Source: Desulfobacterales bacterium
GTDB lineage: Bacteria > Desulfobacterota > DSM-4660 > Desulfatiglandales > Desulfatiglandaceae
Assembly (NCBI GenBank): GCA_022013615.1
Contig: JAKLQB010000379.1
Span: forward strand, 1-12,315
Length of the DNA stretch: 12,315 nucleotides
Direction: 5' to 3'
The notes beneath the pieces were generated by a model that searched no databases, was not told the origin of the DNA, and saw only the letters and a list, made by a program, of their open reading frames with translations. This document shows positions 1 to 6,101 of the stretch, piece by piece. The translations under genes and the position numbers were made by a program. Every line of letters begins with the position of its first letter. Position 1 is the first letter of the stretch.

Positions 1-2
1 AA

Positions 3-125
3 GTTAAAAGGATAAAGGATAAAAAATCATTCGAAATTGGTTTATCATGGTTGAAATGCACAGATAAGAACCATGATAATTATCAGCTAATTGATGACTA
101 CGCAGTGTGGCATACTAACTATTAA
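3..125 (+). CDS. 3' end of an unknown gene (first cassette, 5' end outside window)
   Basis: The third forward frame is open from the left edge to a TAA at 123-125, giving a 40-residue C-terminal fragment. It reads VKRIKDKKSFEIGLSWLKC and continues to the C-terminal end HTNY. I do not recognise a family. It is rich in Lys and Asp, has one Cys, and shows no membrane segment. The stop lies 5 nt before the first attC-like dyad. The ORFs downstream show the same layout of ORF end followed at once by a recombination-site-like repeat, so I read this as the tail of another cassette gene. A chance open frame of 40 codons cannot be excluded. Confidence 0.45.
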   Translation, partial: VKRIKDKKSFEIGLSWLKCTDKNHDNYQLIDDYAVWHTNY

Positions 126-130
126 TAACT

Positions 131-258
131 ACCGAACAAGTCATTTGAGCCTGACGCCTATTATCTCGCAGCTTTGAAAAATTATTCTTTTTTCACATAT
201 TTTCAGACGTTGAGCGCTTCTGGTATTTATCCGGCGCAGCTCAATTCCGCCGTTAACG
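131..258 (+). other. attC-like recombination site 1
   Basis: Imperfect dyad of 128 nt between two small ORFs. The outer left box is ACCGAAC (131-137) and the outer right box is GTTAACG (252-258). The inner left arm TTGAGCCTGACGCC (145-158) pairs with the inner right arm GGCGCAGCTCAA (233-244), leaving two unpaired bases on the left. The central part is long and AT-rich, as in the large attC sites of chromosomal integrons such as the Vibrio VCR. Paired outer boxes, paired inner arms and extrahelical bases on one arm are the structural marks of attC. The outer boxes match the RYYYAAC/GTTRRRY consensus only partly, so the site may be degenerate. Confidence 0.5.
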
Positions 259-292
259 GCTCTAAATAAAAAACAGGAGATAAAAACGAAAG

Positions 293-505
293 ATGGCAAT
301 AGAACTATTCCCATCATCTTTTCGTTGTGACTGTGGAAAGGAATTGCATTTCTTTGAGAATACAATCCGGGATATGAAAAAGATGAGCAAAAAAAAACGA
401 GTTCGCTTAGGAGAGGGAAAACACACTATTGTTTTTTATAAAGGCGAAGCAATAGAGATTCTTTGCCCGAAACTAGGAAATTGCATCATTACCGACTTAG
501 AGTAA
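293..505 (+). CDS. Small cysteine-containing cassette protein, unknown function
   Basis: A 70-residue basic protein with Cys at 12, 14, 58 and 64. A CxC pair near the N-terminus and a CPKLGNC motif near the C-terminus could together bind one metal ion. A central Lys/Arg-rich stretch (KKMSKKKRVR) lies around residues 28-38. There is no signal peptide or membrane segment. The ATG at 293 is preceded by AGGAG at 275-279, a rather long spacing of about 13 nt. The gene sits alone between two attC-like dyads and has no promoter of its own that I can see, as is usual for integron cassettes. The family is not recognised, and the metal-binding idea is inference from Cys spacing. Confidence 0.6.
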   Translation: MAIELFPSSFRCDCGKELHFFENTIRDMKKMSKKKRVRLGEGKHTIVFYKGEAIEILCPKLGNCIITDLE

Positions 506-556
506 AGGGTCTACGTCAATACAGCCTCGAAATTGGGTTTCCGACCTGATATCAGG

Positions 557-686
557 CGCTAACAAATGCAGTTCATTGGACAGCCATGGCCGAGCCGATT
601 TGGAAAATCTATTGGTTATCAAATATGTTTTGTTTTATCGCCCGTCAGTGGCAAACAGGGCTGCCATTGACTGCAAACGCTATTTG
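557..686 (+). other. attC-like recombination site 2
   Basis: About 130 nt following the 293-505 gene. It starts with CGCTAACAAATGCA (557-570), which is close to the usual attC opening. The left arm GCAGTTCATTGGACAGCC (568-585) pairs with the right arm GGCTGCCATTGACTGC (659-674) over about 15 positions, with extra bases in the left arm only, as expected of the extrahelical bases that set attC strand choice. The right outer box (about 676-686, AACGCTATTTG) does not match GTTRRRY and is the weak point. A perfect 12-bp palindrome CCTGATATCAGG (545-556) abuts the left end. Confidence 0.5.
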
Positions 687-727
687 TTTTGAATTAACTG
701 GAATTGAACTTATTTGGAGAGGCAGAA

Positions 728-1219
728 ATGGGTAAAGACAGGATGAAGAAACAATTCGGTTCCCTACCGCCAAAGTATAATTTTTCCCTCAATCCATATC
801 CTGAAGTGCGATTTTCTAAATGCCCTGATTGCCAGAATAAGACAGGTCAGCGCAAACTCCCCCTACTTATCCACGTCGACCCCAACAATCTTATTGCCCT
901 GAACTACACCAACCGATACTGTCACCGCTGTGACATGCTCATTGGTCACAAAGATGAAATTGAACATCATTTGACGGACCTATTTTTGAAAATCAATCCT
1001 AAGTTTATAGGTAATAATTATCTTGTGTTTGGCACAGTTGAGAAAAAAGCTTGGCGTGATAATATAAATCACCCAAGACCATTTGATGAAATGGTGCAGC
1101 ATATTCATGACTTCAAAAGTTATCAAAATATCCGCATGACTATGGCAGGCTGGTTCCCAAAAGGGCAGATCCCGCCGGTAGTGGAACCGCCTCCATCAAC
1201 TGAGTGGCTAAAAAAGTAA
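728..1219 (+). CDS. Cassette protein with two CxxC motifs, unknown function
   Basis: A 163-residue protein. I start it at the ATG at 728 rather than the in-frame TTG at 704, because GGAGAGG (716-722) is a clear ribosome binding site 5 nt before that ATG. Cys pairs at residues 32/35 (KCPDCQ) and 65/68 (YCHRCD) frame a segment with the hydrophobic stretch PLLIHVDPNNLIALNY, giving a four-Cys zinc-ribbon-like layout. The C-terminal half has no recognisable motif apart from a Pro-rich tail (PPVVEPPPS). It has no signal peptide or membrane segment, so it is probably cytoplasmic. It is flanked by attC-like repeats on both sides. I believe similar uncharacterised proteins occur in other environmental bacteria, but I cannot name a family. 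Confidence 0.7.
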   Translation: MGKDRMKKQFGSLPPKYNFSLNPYPEVRFSKCPDCQNKTGQRKLPLLIHVDPNNLIALNYTNRYCHRCDMLIGHKDEIEHHLTDLFLKINPKFIGNNYLVFGTVEKKAWRDNINHPRPFDEMVQHIHDFKSYQNIRMTMAGWFPKGQIPPVVEPPPSTEWLKK

Positions 1220-1248
1220 GACTTTGGATGAAGATAATGAAAAACTCT

Positions 1249-1333
1249 ATATCAATCACTTCAGCGGACGGGAAGGAAAACGGTGGTCTTCCGAGGTAGC
1301 GCTTGCAGCTCGCCGCTGAGTTGTGGGTTATAT
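1249..1333 (+). other. attC-like recombination site 3
   Basis: Imperfect dyad about 30 nt after the stop of the two-CxxC gene. The left arm CACTTCAGCGG (1257-1267) pairs with CCGCTGAGTTGTG (1313-1325). A second hairpin inside (GGAAG at about 1271-1275 with CTTCC at about 1288-1292) fills the middle. The right end is GTTATAT (1327-1333), close to GTTRRRY. The right arm resembles that of site 5 (CTGAGTT followed by GTTA). The left outer box is poor. Confidence 0.45.
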
Positions 1334-1373
1334 TATATGTCAAGGCAGAATAAATAATTGTGGTCTTAAGGAA

Positions 1374-1714
1374 ATGAGCAAAAACGATAAAAACAAAAAA
1401 CATTCCGGATCATCGGAATTCATCAAAATTATCGATCTTGCCGTTCATGAAGGTGCTGATTCATTACCATAGAATACGATGATGGACTGGAAGTTTGTAA
1501 TTGGATCGGCAATACAGGTATTGCAGATGTCTTTGTTGACCGAGATTTTGAAAAGGAACTTATTGGATATATCATTGAGGCTGCGAAACTGGAAAATAAG
1601 CCAAAAGGTAGCATTGTGGTTGAGCTTCATGGGATAAAACATACCATCAATATTGAGGAGTATAACCATTTCGGAGAGTCAGCATTCAAACTTACCTTCA
1701 AAAAGGAAAATTGA
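1374..1714 (+). pseudogene. Frameshifted cassette ORF, unknown function
   Basis: Translation from the ATG at 1374 gives 32 residues ending EGADSLP and then TAG at 1470-1472. The next frame is open from about 1460 to TGA at 1712-1714 and continues with TIEYDDGLEVCNWIGN. Adding one base near 1463-1468 joins the two into EGADSLTIEYDDGLEV, which reads as a natural protein of about 113 residues. The total length of 341 nt is one short of a multiple of three. A short AAGG sits just before the ATG. The product would be soluble and mixed alpha/beta, with one Cys; no family is recognised. The break may be a real mutation or a sequencing error; nothing resembles a classical slippery heptamer at the join. 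Confidence 0.6.
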
Positions 1715-1719
1715 TAAAA

Positions 1720-1817
1720 CATATTACCAATTAGTCCAGCAGTCAGGCAGGGCGCCGGGGTTTTTTTCAAGTGGCAGTCCTTGTTGCCCTGCCTGCTGCT
1801 GACTTCCACCGTTACAT
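1720..1817 (+). other. attC-like recombination site 4 (strong 16-bp stem)
   Basis: The best-paired dyad of the array. The left arm CAGCAGTCAGGCAGGGC (1737-1753) pairs along 16 bp with GCCCTGCCTGCTGCTG (1786-1801), with a single bulged T. After one further unpaired C, the pairing resumes as AGTC/GACT. The 32-nt loop contains a T7 run. The right outer box is GTTACAT (1811-1817). It begins a few nt after the stop of the frameshifted ORF. A one-base bulge on one arm and a variable loop fit attC; the stem could also act as an mRNA hairpin. It is not a normal terminator, because no T run follows the stem. Confidence 0.5.
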
Positions 1818-1835
1818 GAAAAAGGATATTTGATA

Positions 1836-2076
1836 ATGAAGAAAAAAAGGGGGGGGAAACGTTTCCCGTAACAGCGATTTCAAAGCTTATTGCCACTTTT
1901 GTGGGGCTACAGTCGGTCAGATAAGTGATCGGACGGAAGAAAAAGTGAGTTCAATATATGACTGTCCAAAATGCAGAGTAAACTACTGTGATCAGTGCAG
2001 CTATGGAAAAGAGGTAGATGGAAAACTGGTCCAGTTTTGCCTGCGATGCGAAAGCAAGATAGAAAAAGTCATGTAA
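1836..2076 (+). pseudogene. Four-CxxC zinc-ribbon cassette ORF, frameshifted (or switchable) at a G8 tract
   Basis: The ATG at 1836 starts MKKKRGGKRFP and stops at once (TAA 1869-1871). The neighbouring frame, which has no start codon of its own, runs on to TAA at 2074-2076. Removing one G from the run of eight (1849-1856, right after A7) fuses them into a protein of about 79 residues. That protein has four Cys pairs: CHFC, CPKC, CDQC and CLRC. Two zinc-ribbon or RING-like zinc sites are likely. The length of 241 nt is one base over a multiple of three. The tract lies in codons 5-7, where slippage would switch expression on and off, so this may be a phase-variable gene, a dead gene or a homopolymer sequencing error. 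The specific function is unknown. Confidence 0.6.
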
Positions 2077-2123
2077 TCACTCCAGCAGAAGACTAACGCC
2101 GCAGCTGAGTTCAATCGTTAGCA
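2074..2123 (+). other. attC-like recombination site 5 (short)
   Basis: A short site overlapping the stop of the zinc-ribbon ORF. CTCCAGC (2080-2086) pairs with GCTGAG (2104-2109) with one bulged C. The end is GTTAGCA (2117-2123), a good right outer box. An alternative left box GACTAAC (2091-2097) also pairs with CGTTAG, but it would leave only about 30 nt. The size fits the smallest known attC sites of about 55-60 bp. The two alternative pairings mean the exact left boundary is unsure. Confidence 0.4.
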
Positions 2124-2145
2124 ATCAAGAAATACGACGGGTAAT

Positions 2146-2442
2146 ATGCAAATGAATGTCAGAAAAGATATTCAAGAAATAAATGAAATTCCTAATATTG
2201 GCCCTGCAACTGCGAGAGATCTTGCACTGTTATACATTCTTACGCCGTCTGAGTTAATAGGGAAAGATCCGTACAAAATGTATAATGATTTATGTCAAAT
2301 AACAGGTTCAAAACATGATCCTTGCGTAATTGATGTTTTCATTTCTGCTGTAAGGTTTATGGAAGGAGAGCCGTCCAGGAAATGGTGGTATTACACACCT
2401 GAGAGGAAGAGAAAACTCTTGCAAGCAAGGAGTCCCCGGTAA
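2146..2442 (+). CDS. Cdd1-family ("pathogenicity locus") helix-hairpin-helix protein
   Basis: A 98-residue protein with the helix-hairpin-helix motif IPNIGPATARDL (residues 15-26). It is followed by TPSELIGKDPYKMYNDLC, then the HDPCVIDVF block (57-65) and an aromatic WWYYTPERKRK tail. This is the pattern of the Cdd1 family, often annotated as a mitomycin-resistance or pathogenicity-locus protein. The HhH fold suggests non-specific DNA binding, but the family's cellular role is not well established. The ATG at 2146 could be replaced by the in-frame ATG at 2152; no strong ribosome binding site decides it. It appears complete, yet no attC-like repeat follows its stop. Instead the next gene's frame begins to match its family immediately, suggesting a rearrangement. 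Confidence 0.75.
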   Translation: MQMNVRKDIQEINEIPNIGPATARDLALLYILTPSELIGKDPYKMYNDLCQITGSKHDPCVIDVFISAVRFMEGEPSRKWWYYTPERKRKLLQARSPR

Positions 2443-2869
2443 TGTCCTGGGATCGCTTAGAGAAATATTGGACATGTGTGCTATTGAAACTGCTGCTGAT
2501 TATGAGACAGCAAGAGAACTCCTTTCAAAAAACACATATGATGCCGCTATTCTCGACATAATGGGGGTAGGGGGTTATGAGCTATTGGAAATCACGACGA
2601 CGAAGGGTATCCCCACCTTAATGCTTACAGCTCACGCCCTCAGCCCGGATAACTTTGTAAAATCAATTAAAAGAGGGGCTCACGCCTATGTGCCAAAAGA
2701 CAAGATGTCGGAAATTAGCTCCTTTCTTGAAGATATTTTAAGGCCACAACAAAAAAGAAGCAAAAAAATTGGCAGATGGTTTAACAAACTCGAGCCTTTC
2801 TTTGAAGAGAAATTTGGTACCTACTGGAAAGAGAAATCTGATCTGGAATTCTGGAAGAATTATTATTAG
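2438..2869 (+). CDS. Response-regulator receiver protein, 5'-truncated
   Basis: CheY-like receiver domain followed by a short tail. The phospho-acceptor Asp is in AAILDIMG (codon 2555-2557). The switch Thr is in LMLTAHA and the conserved Lys in YVPKDK. The tail (FNKLEPFFEEKFGTYWKEK) is a type I associate with single-domain regulators of Desulfobacterota. Similarity to the family runs back to about 2438 (GNVLGSLREILDMC matches the usual DVLESLREILD). The first strand and the acidic Asp pair that binds Mg2+ are missing, replaced by the end of the Cdd1 ORF in another frame. Possible starts are TTG 2468 or ATG 2474, giving 131-133 residues. Without the acidic pair, phosphorylation should fail, so this is probably a non-functional or redirected remnant. 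Confidence 0.7.
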   Translation, partial: GNVLGSLREILDMCAIETAADYETARELLSKNTYDAAILDIMGVGGYELLEITTTKGIPTLMLTAHALSPDNFVKSIKRGAHAYVPKDKMSEISSFLEDILRPQQKRSKKIGRWFNKLEPFFEEKFGTYWKEKSDLEFWKNYY

Positions 2870-2914
2870 TCCCAGTTTCACACAAAATTTGCCCAAATAT
2901 AGAATCTAAGTACA

Positions 2915-4483
2915 ATGATTAAATCCATGAACATAGCCTGGTGGGTTGAGCGTTGGAGCGAACTGCACCCGGATAAACCCGCTATCCTCTTTGAAGGGAA
3001 AAAAATCAGTTACTTGGAACTCCACCAGCGGGCAAACCGGACCAGTTGCTGGCTCCAGTCCCTGGGTATTGAGAAGGGAGATCGGGTGGCTGTCATGCTC
3101 AACAATTGCCCTGAATTCATTGAACTCTATTTAGCATGCTCGCGCCTAGGGGCCATTTTTGTGCCTGTTAACTTTCGCCTTGCAGGACCGGAACTTGAGT
3201 ATACCCTTAAGAATTCAAGCCCCAGGCTTTTCGTGTTTGGAAATGAATATGCTGATGATATAAGCAAACTCAATTTGAGCAATTTCCTGCCTTTGATGCT
3301 GTTGGCTACTGTGGGCAAACTATCAGGTTTTTCCAGAACCTTGAATTATGCTTCTGAGACAGCCGCCTTTCAGAATCAAAAACCCACATTTGCAGGGTCC
3401 CCAGGGCCGACTGATCCGGAGGAGCCTCATGTTATCATGTACACATCAGGAACCACCGGTCAGCCCAAAGGCGCAGTATTGTCTCACCGCAAGACCTTTT
3501 TCAACTGCCTGAACGCTGATATCTTCTTTAAGCTTCACTTCGACGACATAATGCTCATTGTTCTGCCTCTATTCCATTCCGGAGGGCTCTTCATACAGGC
3601 ATCGCCCATCATCTACAAAGGGGCGACCATGATCATCCATCCCAAATTCGATCCATCCAAGACCTATCAGGATATTGAACGATTCAAAGTAACAAAGTTT
3701 CTGGGTGTCCCAACTGTTTACAGGGCGCTTCTTAATGCGGATCTGGAAAAAGGGAGGGATTTATCCTCTTTGAAAGTCTGTGCTATCGGGGGAGAAAAGA
3801 CAACACACGAGCTGATGGCCTTGTGTAAGAGGGCAGGCTTTTCACTTCGTCAGATCATGGGTCAGACCGAGACATCCATTCTTTTGTGGGCATCGGAAGA
3901 GGAATCGCTTCGAAAACCGGGCACCGTGGGCCGGCCCGTCTTTCATGCTGAAGTGAACCTTGTTGACAGTGAGGGCCACCAAGTGCAGCCTGGTGAAGTG
4001 GGCGAAATTCTTGTCAGGGGCTCGATCATGATGAAGGAATACTGGCGGGATCCTGCCAGGACTGAGGAAACAATCAAAAACGGTTGGCTTCACACTGGCG
4101 ACCTGGCCCGCATGGATGAAGAAGGATACTTTTATCTGGTTGACAGGGCCAGGGACATGTATATCTCGGGCGGTGAAAATGTCTACCCGGTAGAGGTTGA
4201 GAGAGTCTTGAGGGGGCATCCGGACATTGAGGATGTGGCTGTGGTTGGTGTTCCGGACGAAACCTGGGGTGAGACAGGACACGCATTCGTTATTCTTAAA
4301 CCAGGATCATGCCTTTGCACCGAAGACCTTACTCAATTTTGTGAAGGAAAATTGGCACGCTATAAATGGCCAAAAAAAACTACTTTCTGCAAGGATTTCC
4401 CCTGCACTTCTTTGGGAAAAGTGCGTAAATCTTTACTCTGTCGGGAGAATGGGGAAACTACTGAATTTTCCTCAAGAGAATGA
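2915..4483 (+). CDS. Acyl-CoA synthetase (AMP-forming, long-chain fatty acid-CoA ligase type)
   Basis: A 522-residue member of the ANL adenylate-forming superfamily, of typical length. It activates a carboxylic acid with ATP to the acyl-AMP and transfers it to CoA. Motifs in order are the phosphate-binding loop YTSGTTGQPKG (176-186), GQTE (316-319), TGDL (394-397), the hinge region DRARDMYISGGENVYP (410-425), and a C-terminal TSLGKVRK with the catalytic Lys at 502. All key residues are present, so it should be active. The substrate cannot be read from sequence; medium or long-chain fatty acids are most likely. The start at 2915 has no clear ribosome binding site, and the ATG at 2927 (MNIAWW) fits family N-termini equally well. 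It is soluble or peripheral and is the first gene of a three-gene lipid cluster. Confidence 0.92.
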   Translation: MIKSMNIAWWVERWSELHPDKPAILFEGKKISYLELHQRANRTSCWLQSLGIEKGDRVAVMLNNCPEFIELYLACSRLGAIFVPVNFRLAGPELEYTLKNSSPRLFVFGNEYADDISKLNLSNFLPLMLLATVGKLSGFSRTLNYASETAAFQNQKPTFAGSPGPTDPEEPHVIMYTSGTTGQPKGAVLSHRKTFFNCLNADIFFKLHFDDIMLIVLPLFHSGGLFIQASPIIYKGATMIIHPKFDPSKTYQDIERFKVTKFLGVPTVYRALLNADLEKGRDLSSLKVCAIGGEKTTHELMALCKRAGFSLRQIMGQTETSILLWASEEESLRKPGTVGRPVFHAEVNLVDSEGHQVQPGEVGEILVRGSIMMKEYWRDPARTEETIKNGWLHTGDLARMDEEGYFYLVDRARDMYISGGENVYPVEVERVLRGHPDIEDVAVVGVPDETWGETGHAFVILKPGSCLCTEDLTQFCEGKLARYKWPKKTTFCKDFPCTSLGKVRKSLLCRENGETTEFSSRE

Positions 4484-4593
4484 CTGGCGCCAAGAATGAT
4501 ATAGCCGCACCCCGGTTAAATAAAACCACAAAGGCATTTAACAGGGCATGAAAAGGCACAAGACATACAAAAAGTACAGTCCTGCCGATCGGA

Positions 4594-4599
4594 AAGGAG
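4594..4599 (+). promoter_or_regulatory. Strong ribosome binding site of the alpha/beta hydrolase gene
   Basis: AAGGAG lies 9 nt before the ATG at 4609 and fixes that start. It is the clearest Shine-Dalgarno site in the lipid cluster. The 125 nt between the ligase stop and this gene hold no recognisable promoter or terminator. Confidence 0.8.
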
Positions 4600-4608
4600 C
4601 ATCACACT

Positions 4609-5397
4609 ATGATTCTTGAGGAATTAAAGGGCCTGAAAATAGGCTTCAAAATGGGTCCTCAGCAGTTTAGCGAAAAAAAACCGACTCTTGTCATGATCCA
4701 CGGGGCAGGGGGCCGTTCGCAGACATGGCAGGGCCAGATCCATCCTTTGAAGGATTCTTTAAACACCCTGGCCCTGGATCTGCCCGGCCACGGAAAGACC
4801 GTTGGTCAGAGCAAAAACCGCGTGGATGAGTACGCCCACTGGATGGGCGAAATGCTTGATGTCCTGTTTCAGGAGCCTGTTTTCTTGATGGGGCACTCTA
4901 TGGGTGGGGCCATAGTTCAGGAAACAGCTCTTTTGTATCCAAAACTTCTAAAAGGTATTATCCTTGCTGGCACTGGGCCCAGACTCCAGGTTGCTCCCAT
5001 GTTCCTGGAAGGTTTTTTAAACAGATTTGAGGAAACAGTTGATTTAATAATTAGTTATGGGTACTCGTCTGGGGCCGAGCGATCAATGCTCAGAGAAGGT
5101 GAAAAGCTAATGAAAGAGGCTGGGGCAAAAGTGGTTCATGATGATTTTGTGGCCTGTGATCGTTTTGACAGGCGCAAAGACCTTGGGAGTATCAACCTGC
5201 CATGCCTGATTGTTTGCGGGGAGAAAGACAAGCTGACGCCACCAGCCCTTTCAAGGATACTTCATGAATCAATTAGGGGAAGCACGCTTGAGGTATTACC
5301 GTCTGCAGGGCACTATGCTATGATAGAAAGCTATAAAGAGTTTAACCAGAGTGTCAGGAATTTTATATCGGAAAGCCAAGTTCTCTTGACAGCTTGA
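4609..5397 (+). CDS. Alpha/beta-fold hydrolase
   Basis: A 262-residue single-domain alpha/beta hydrolase with a complete catalytic set. HGAGG (31-35) forms the oxyanion hole region. GHSMGG (95-100) holds nucleophile Ser97. Asp207 in GEKDKLTPP is the likely acid and His235 in SAGHYAMIE the base. A cap region rich in Met and Leu (about 125-180) would shape an acyl-binding pocket. It has no signal peptide, so it is cytoplasmic. Lying between an acyl-CoA synthetase and a YhhN protein, it may hydrolyse an acyl ester, acyl thioester or lysolipid; this comes from context, as the fold alone does not define the substrate. The next gene starts 24 nt downstream, so the two are probably co-transcribed. 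Confidence 0.88.
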   Translation: MILEELKGLKIGFKMGPQQFSEKKPTLVMIHGAGGRSQTWQGQIHPLKDSLNTLALDLPGHGKTVGQSKNRVDEYAHWMGEMLDVLFQEPVFLMGHSMGGAIVQETALLYPKLLKGIILAGTGPRLQVAPMFLEGFLNRFEETVDLIISYGYSSGAERSMLREGEKLMKEAGAKVVHDDFVACDRFDRRKDLGSINLPCLIVCGEKDKLTPPALSRILHESIRGSTLEVLPSAGHYAMIESYKEFNQSVRNFISESQVLLTA

Positions 5398-5421
5398 AAG
5401 GATCAGGGGTAATAAACCGGC

Positions 5422-6075
5422 ATGGCACTGAACATTATCATCATCGTTTCAGGGGGAATCCTCCTCCCGTTCCTTCTTTATTATGAATACAGGGAGAATC
5501 ACAGGAGTATTCTTCCCACCAAGACAGCCCTTTCAACACTGTTTGTCATAACAGTCCTTATCCAGCCCCATCCCATTTCTACATATTACCACCTGCTTCT
5601 GCTTGGGCTTTTGTTCTGCTTAGGGGGGGATGTCTTTCTTGCCTTACCCCAGGACAAGATGTTCCTTTTGGGACTGCTCTCTTTCCTGGTCGGCCACATT
5701 TTTTACATCATCGGCTTTTTTAGTGTAGCCCATATAAACACGTGGACCTGGCTGGGAACCCTTATTGTCCTCGGCTTCAGTGGGTACGTGTACTTCTGGC
5801 TCAAACCCCATCTTGGGACCATGAAGGTACCAGTCCTTGTTTACATAATCGTCATCACCATCATGTTTTCGGGGGCCTGGTCGATTTTGGGCGAATCTAA
5901 TCTGGCCGGATTGGGGCGGATTATAGTTTTTTCAGGGGCCTCCTGTTTCTACGTCTCCGACCTGTTCGTGGCCCGGGACCGGTTTATGAAAAAAGCACCC
6001 ATCAACCGGTTCCTGGGTCTACCCCTTTATTACACCGGGCAGTTCCTTTTGGCCTTCTCTGTAGGATTACTGTAA
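5422..6075 (+). CDS. YhhN/TMEM86-family membrane protein (lysoplasmalogenase-like)
   Basis: A 217-residue, very hydrophobic protein with about seven or eight membrane helices. The family signature is visible: LFCLGGDVFLA (64-74), then FLVGHIFYIIGFF (88-100), and near the C-terminus FSGASCFYVSDLFVARDRF (170-188). The two conserved Asp residues (70 and 180) are those thought to form the active site. Characterised family members, TMEM86 and some bacterial homologues, cleave the vinyl-ether bond of lysoplasmalogen to give a fatty aldehyde and a glycerophospho-compound. The length matches the family and the protein lies in the inner membrane. Together with the two upstream genes it suggests turnover of ether or acyl lipids; whether this host makes plasmalogens cannot be seen here. 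Confidence 0.88.
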   Translation: MALNIIIIVSGGILLPFLLYYEYRENHRSILPTKTALSTLFVITVLIQPHPISTYYHLLLLGLLFCLGGDVFLALPQDKMFLLGLLSFLVGHIFYIIGFFSVAHINTWTWLGTLIVLGFSGYVYFWLKPHLGTMKVPVLVYIIVITIMFSGAWSILGESNLAGLGRIIVFSGASCFYVSDLFVARDRFMKKAPINRFLGLPLYYTGQFLLAFSVGLL

Positions 6076-6101
6076 GAGATCAAGTAACCGTTCACGGATT
6101 T

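Noticed and set aside
704..727. TTG at 704 as the start of the two-CxxC gene
   Set aside because: The ATG at 728 has a clear GGAGAGG ribosome binding site at the right distance; the TTG has none.
1737..1801. Intrinsic terminator
   Set aside because: The stem is strong, but the T run is in the loop and none follows the 3' arm; the bulge and outer boxes fit attC better.
1140..1896. Several minus-strand open frames of 61-89 codons across the cassette region
   Set aside because: They overlap better-supported + strand ORFs and dyads, have no ribosome binding sites, and their translations look like reverse-frame noise.
1..2145. CRISPR array or reverse-transcriptase/retron element
   Set aside because: The repeats are not identical or regularly spaced, and no RT, Cas or msr-msd-like pairing was seen.
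2876..2916. Sigma-70 promoter before the acyl-CoA ligase (TTTCAC / TATAGA)
   Set aside because: Spacing is acceptable, but both boxes are poor and the region is AT-rich; it cannot be told from chance.
3842..4286. Minus-strand ORFs of 146 and 70 codons inside the ligase gene
   Set aside because: They are shadows of a well-conserved enzyme with all motifs on the + strand.
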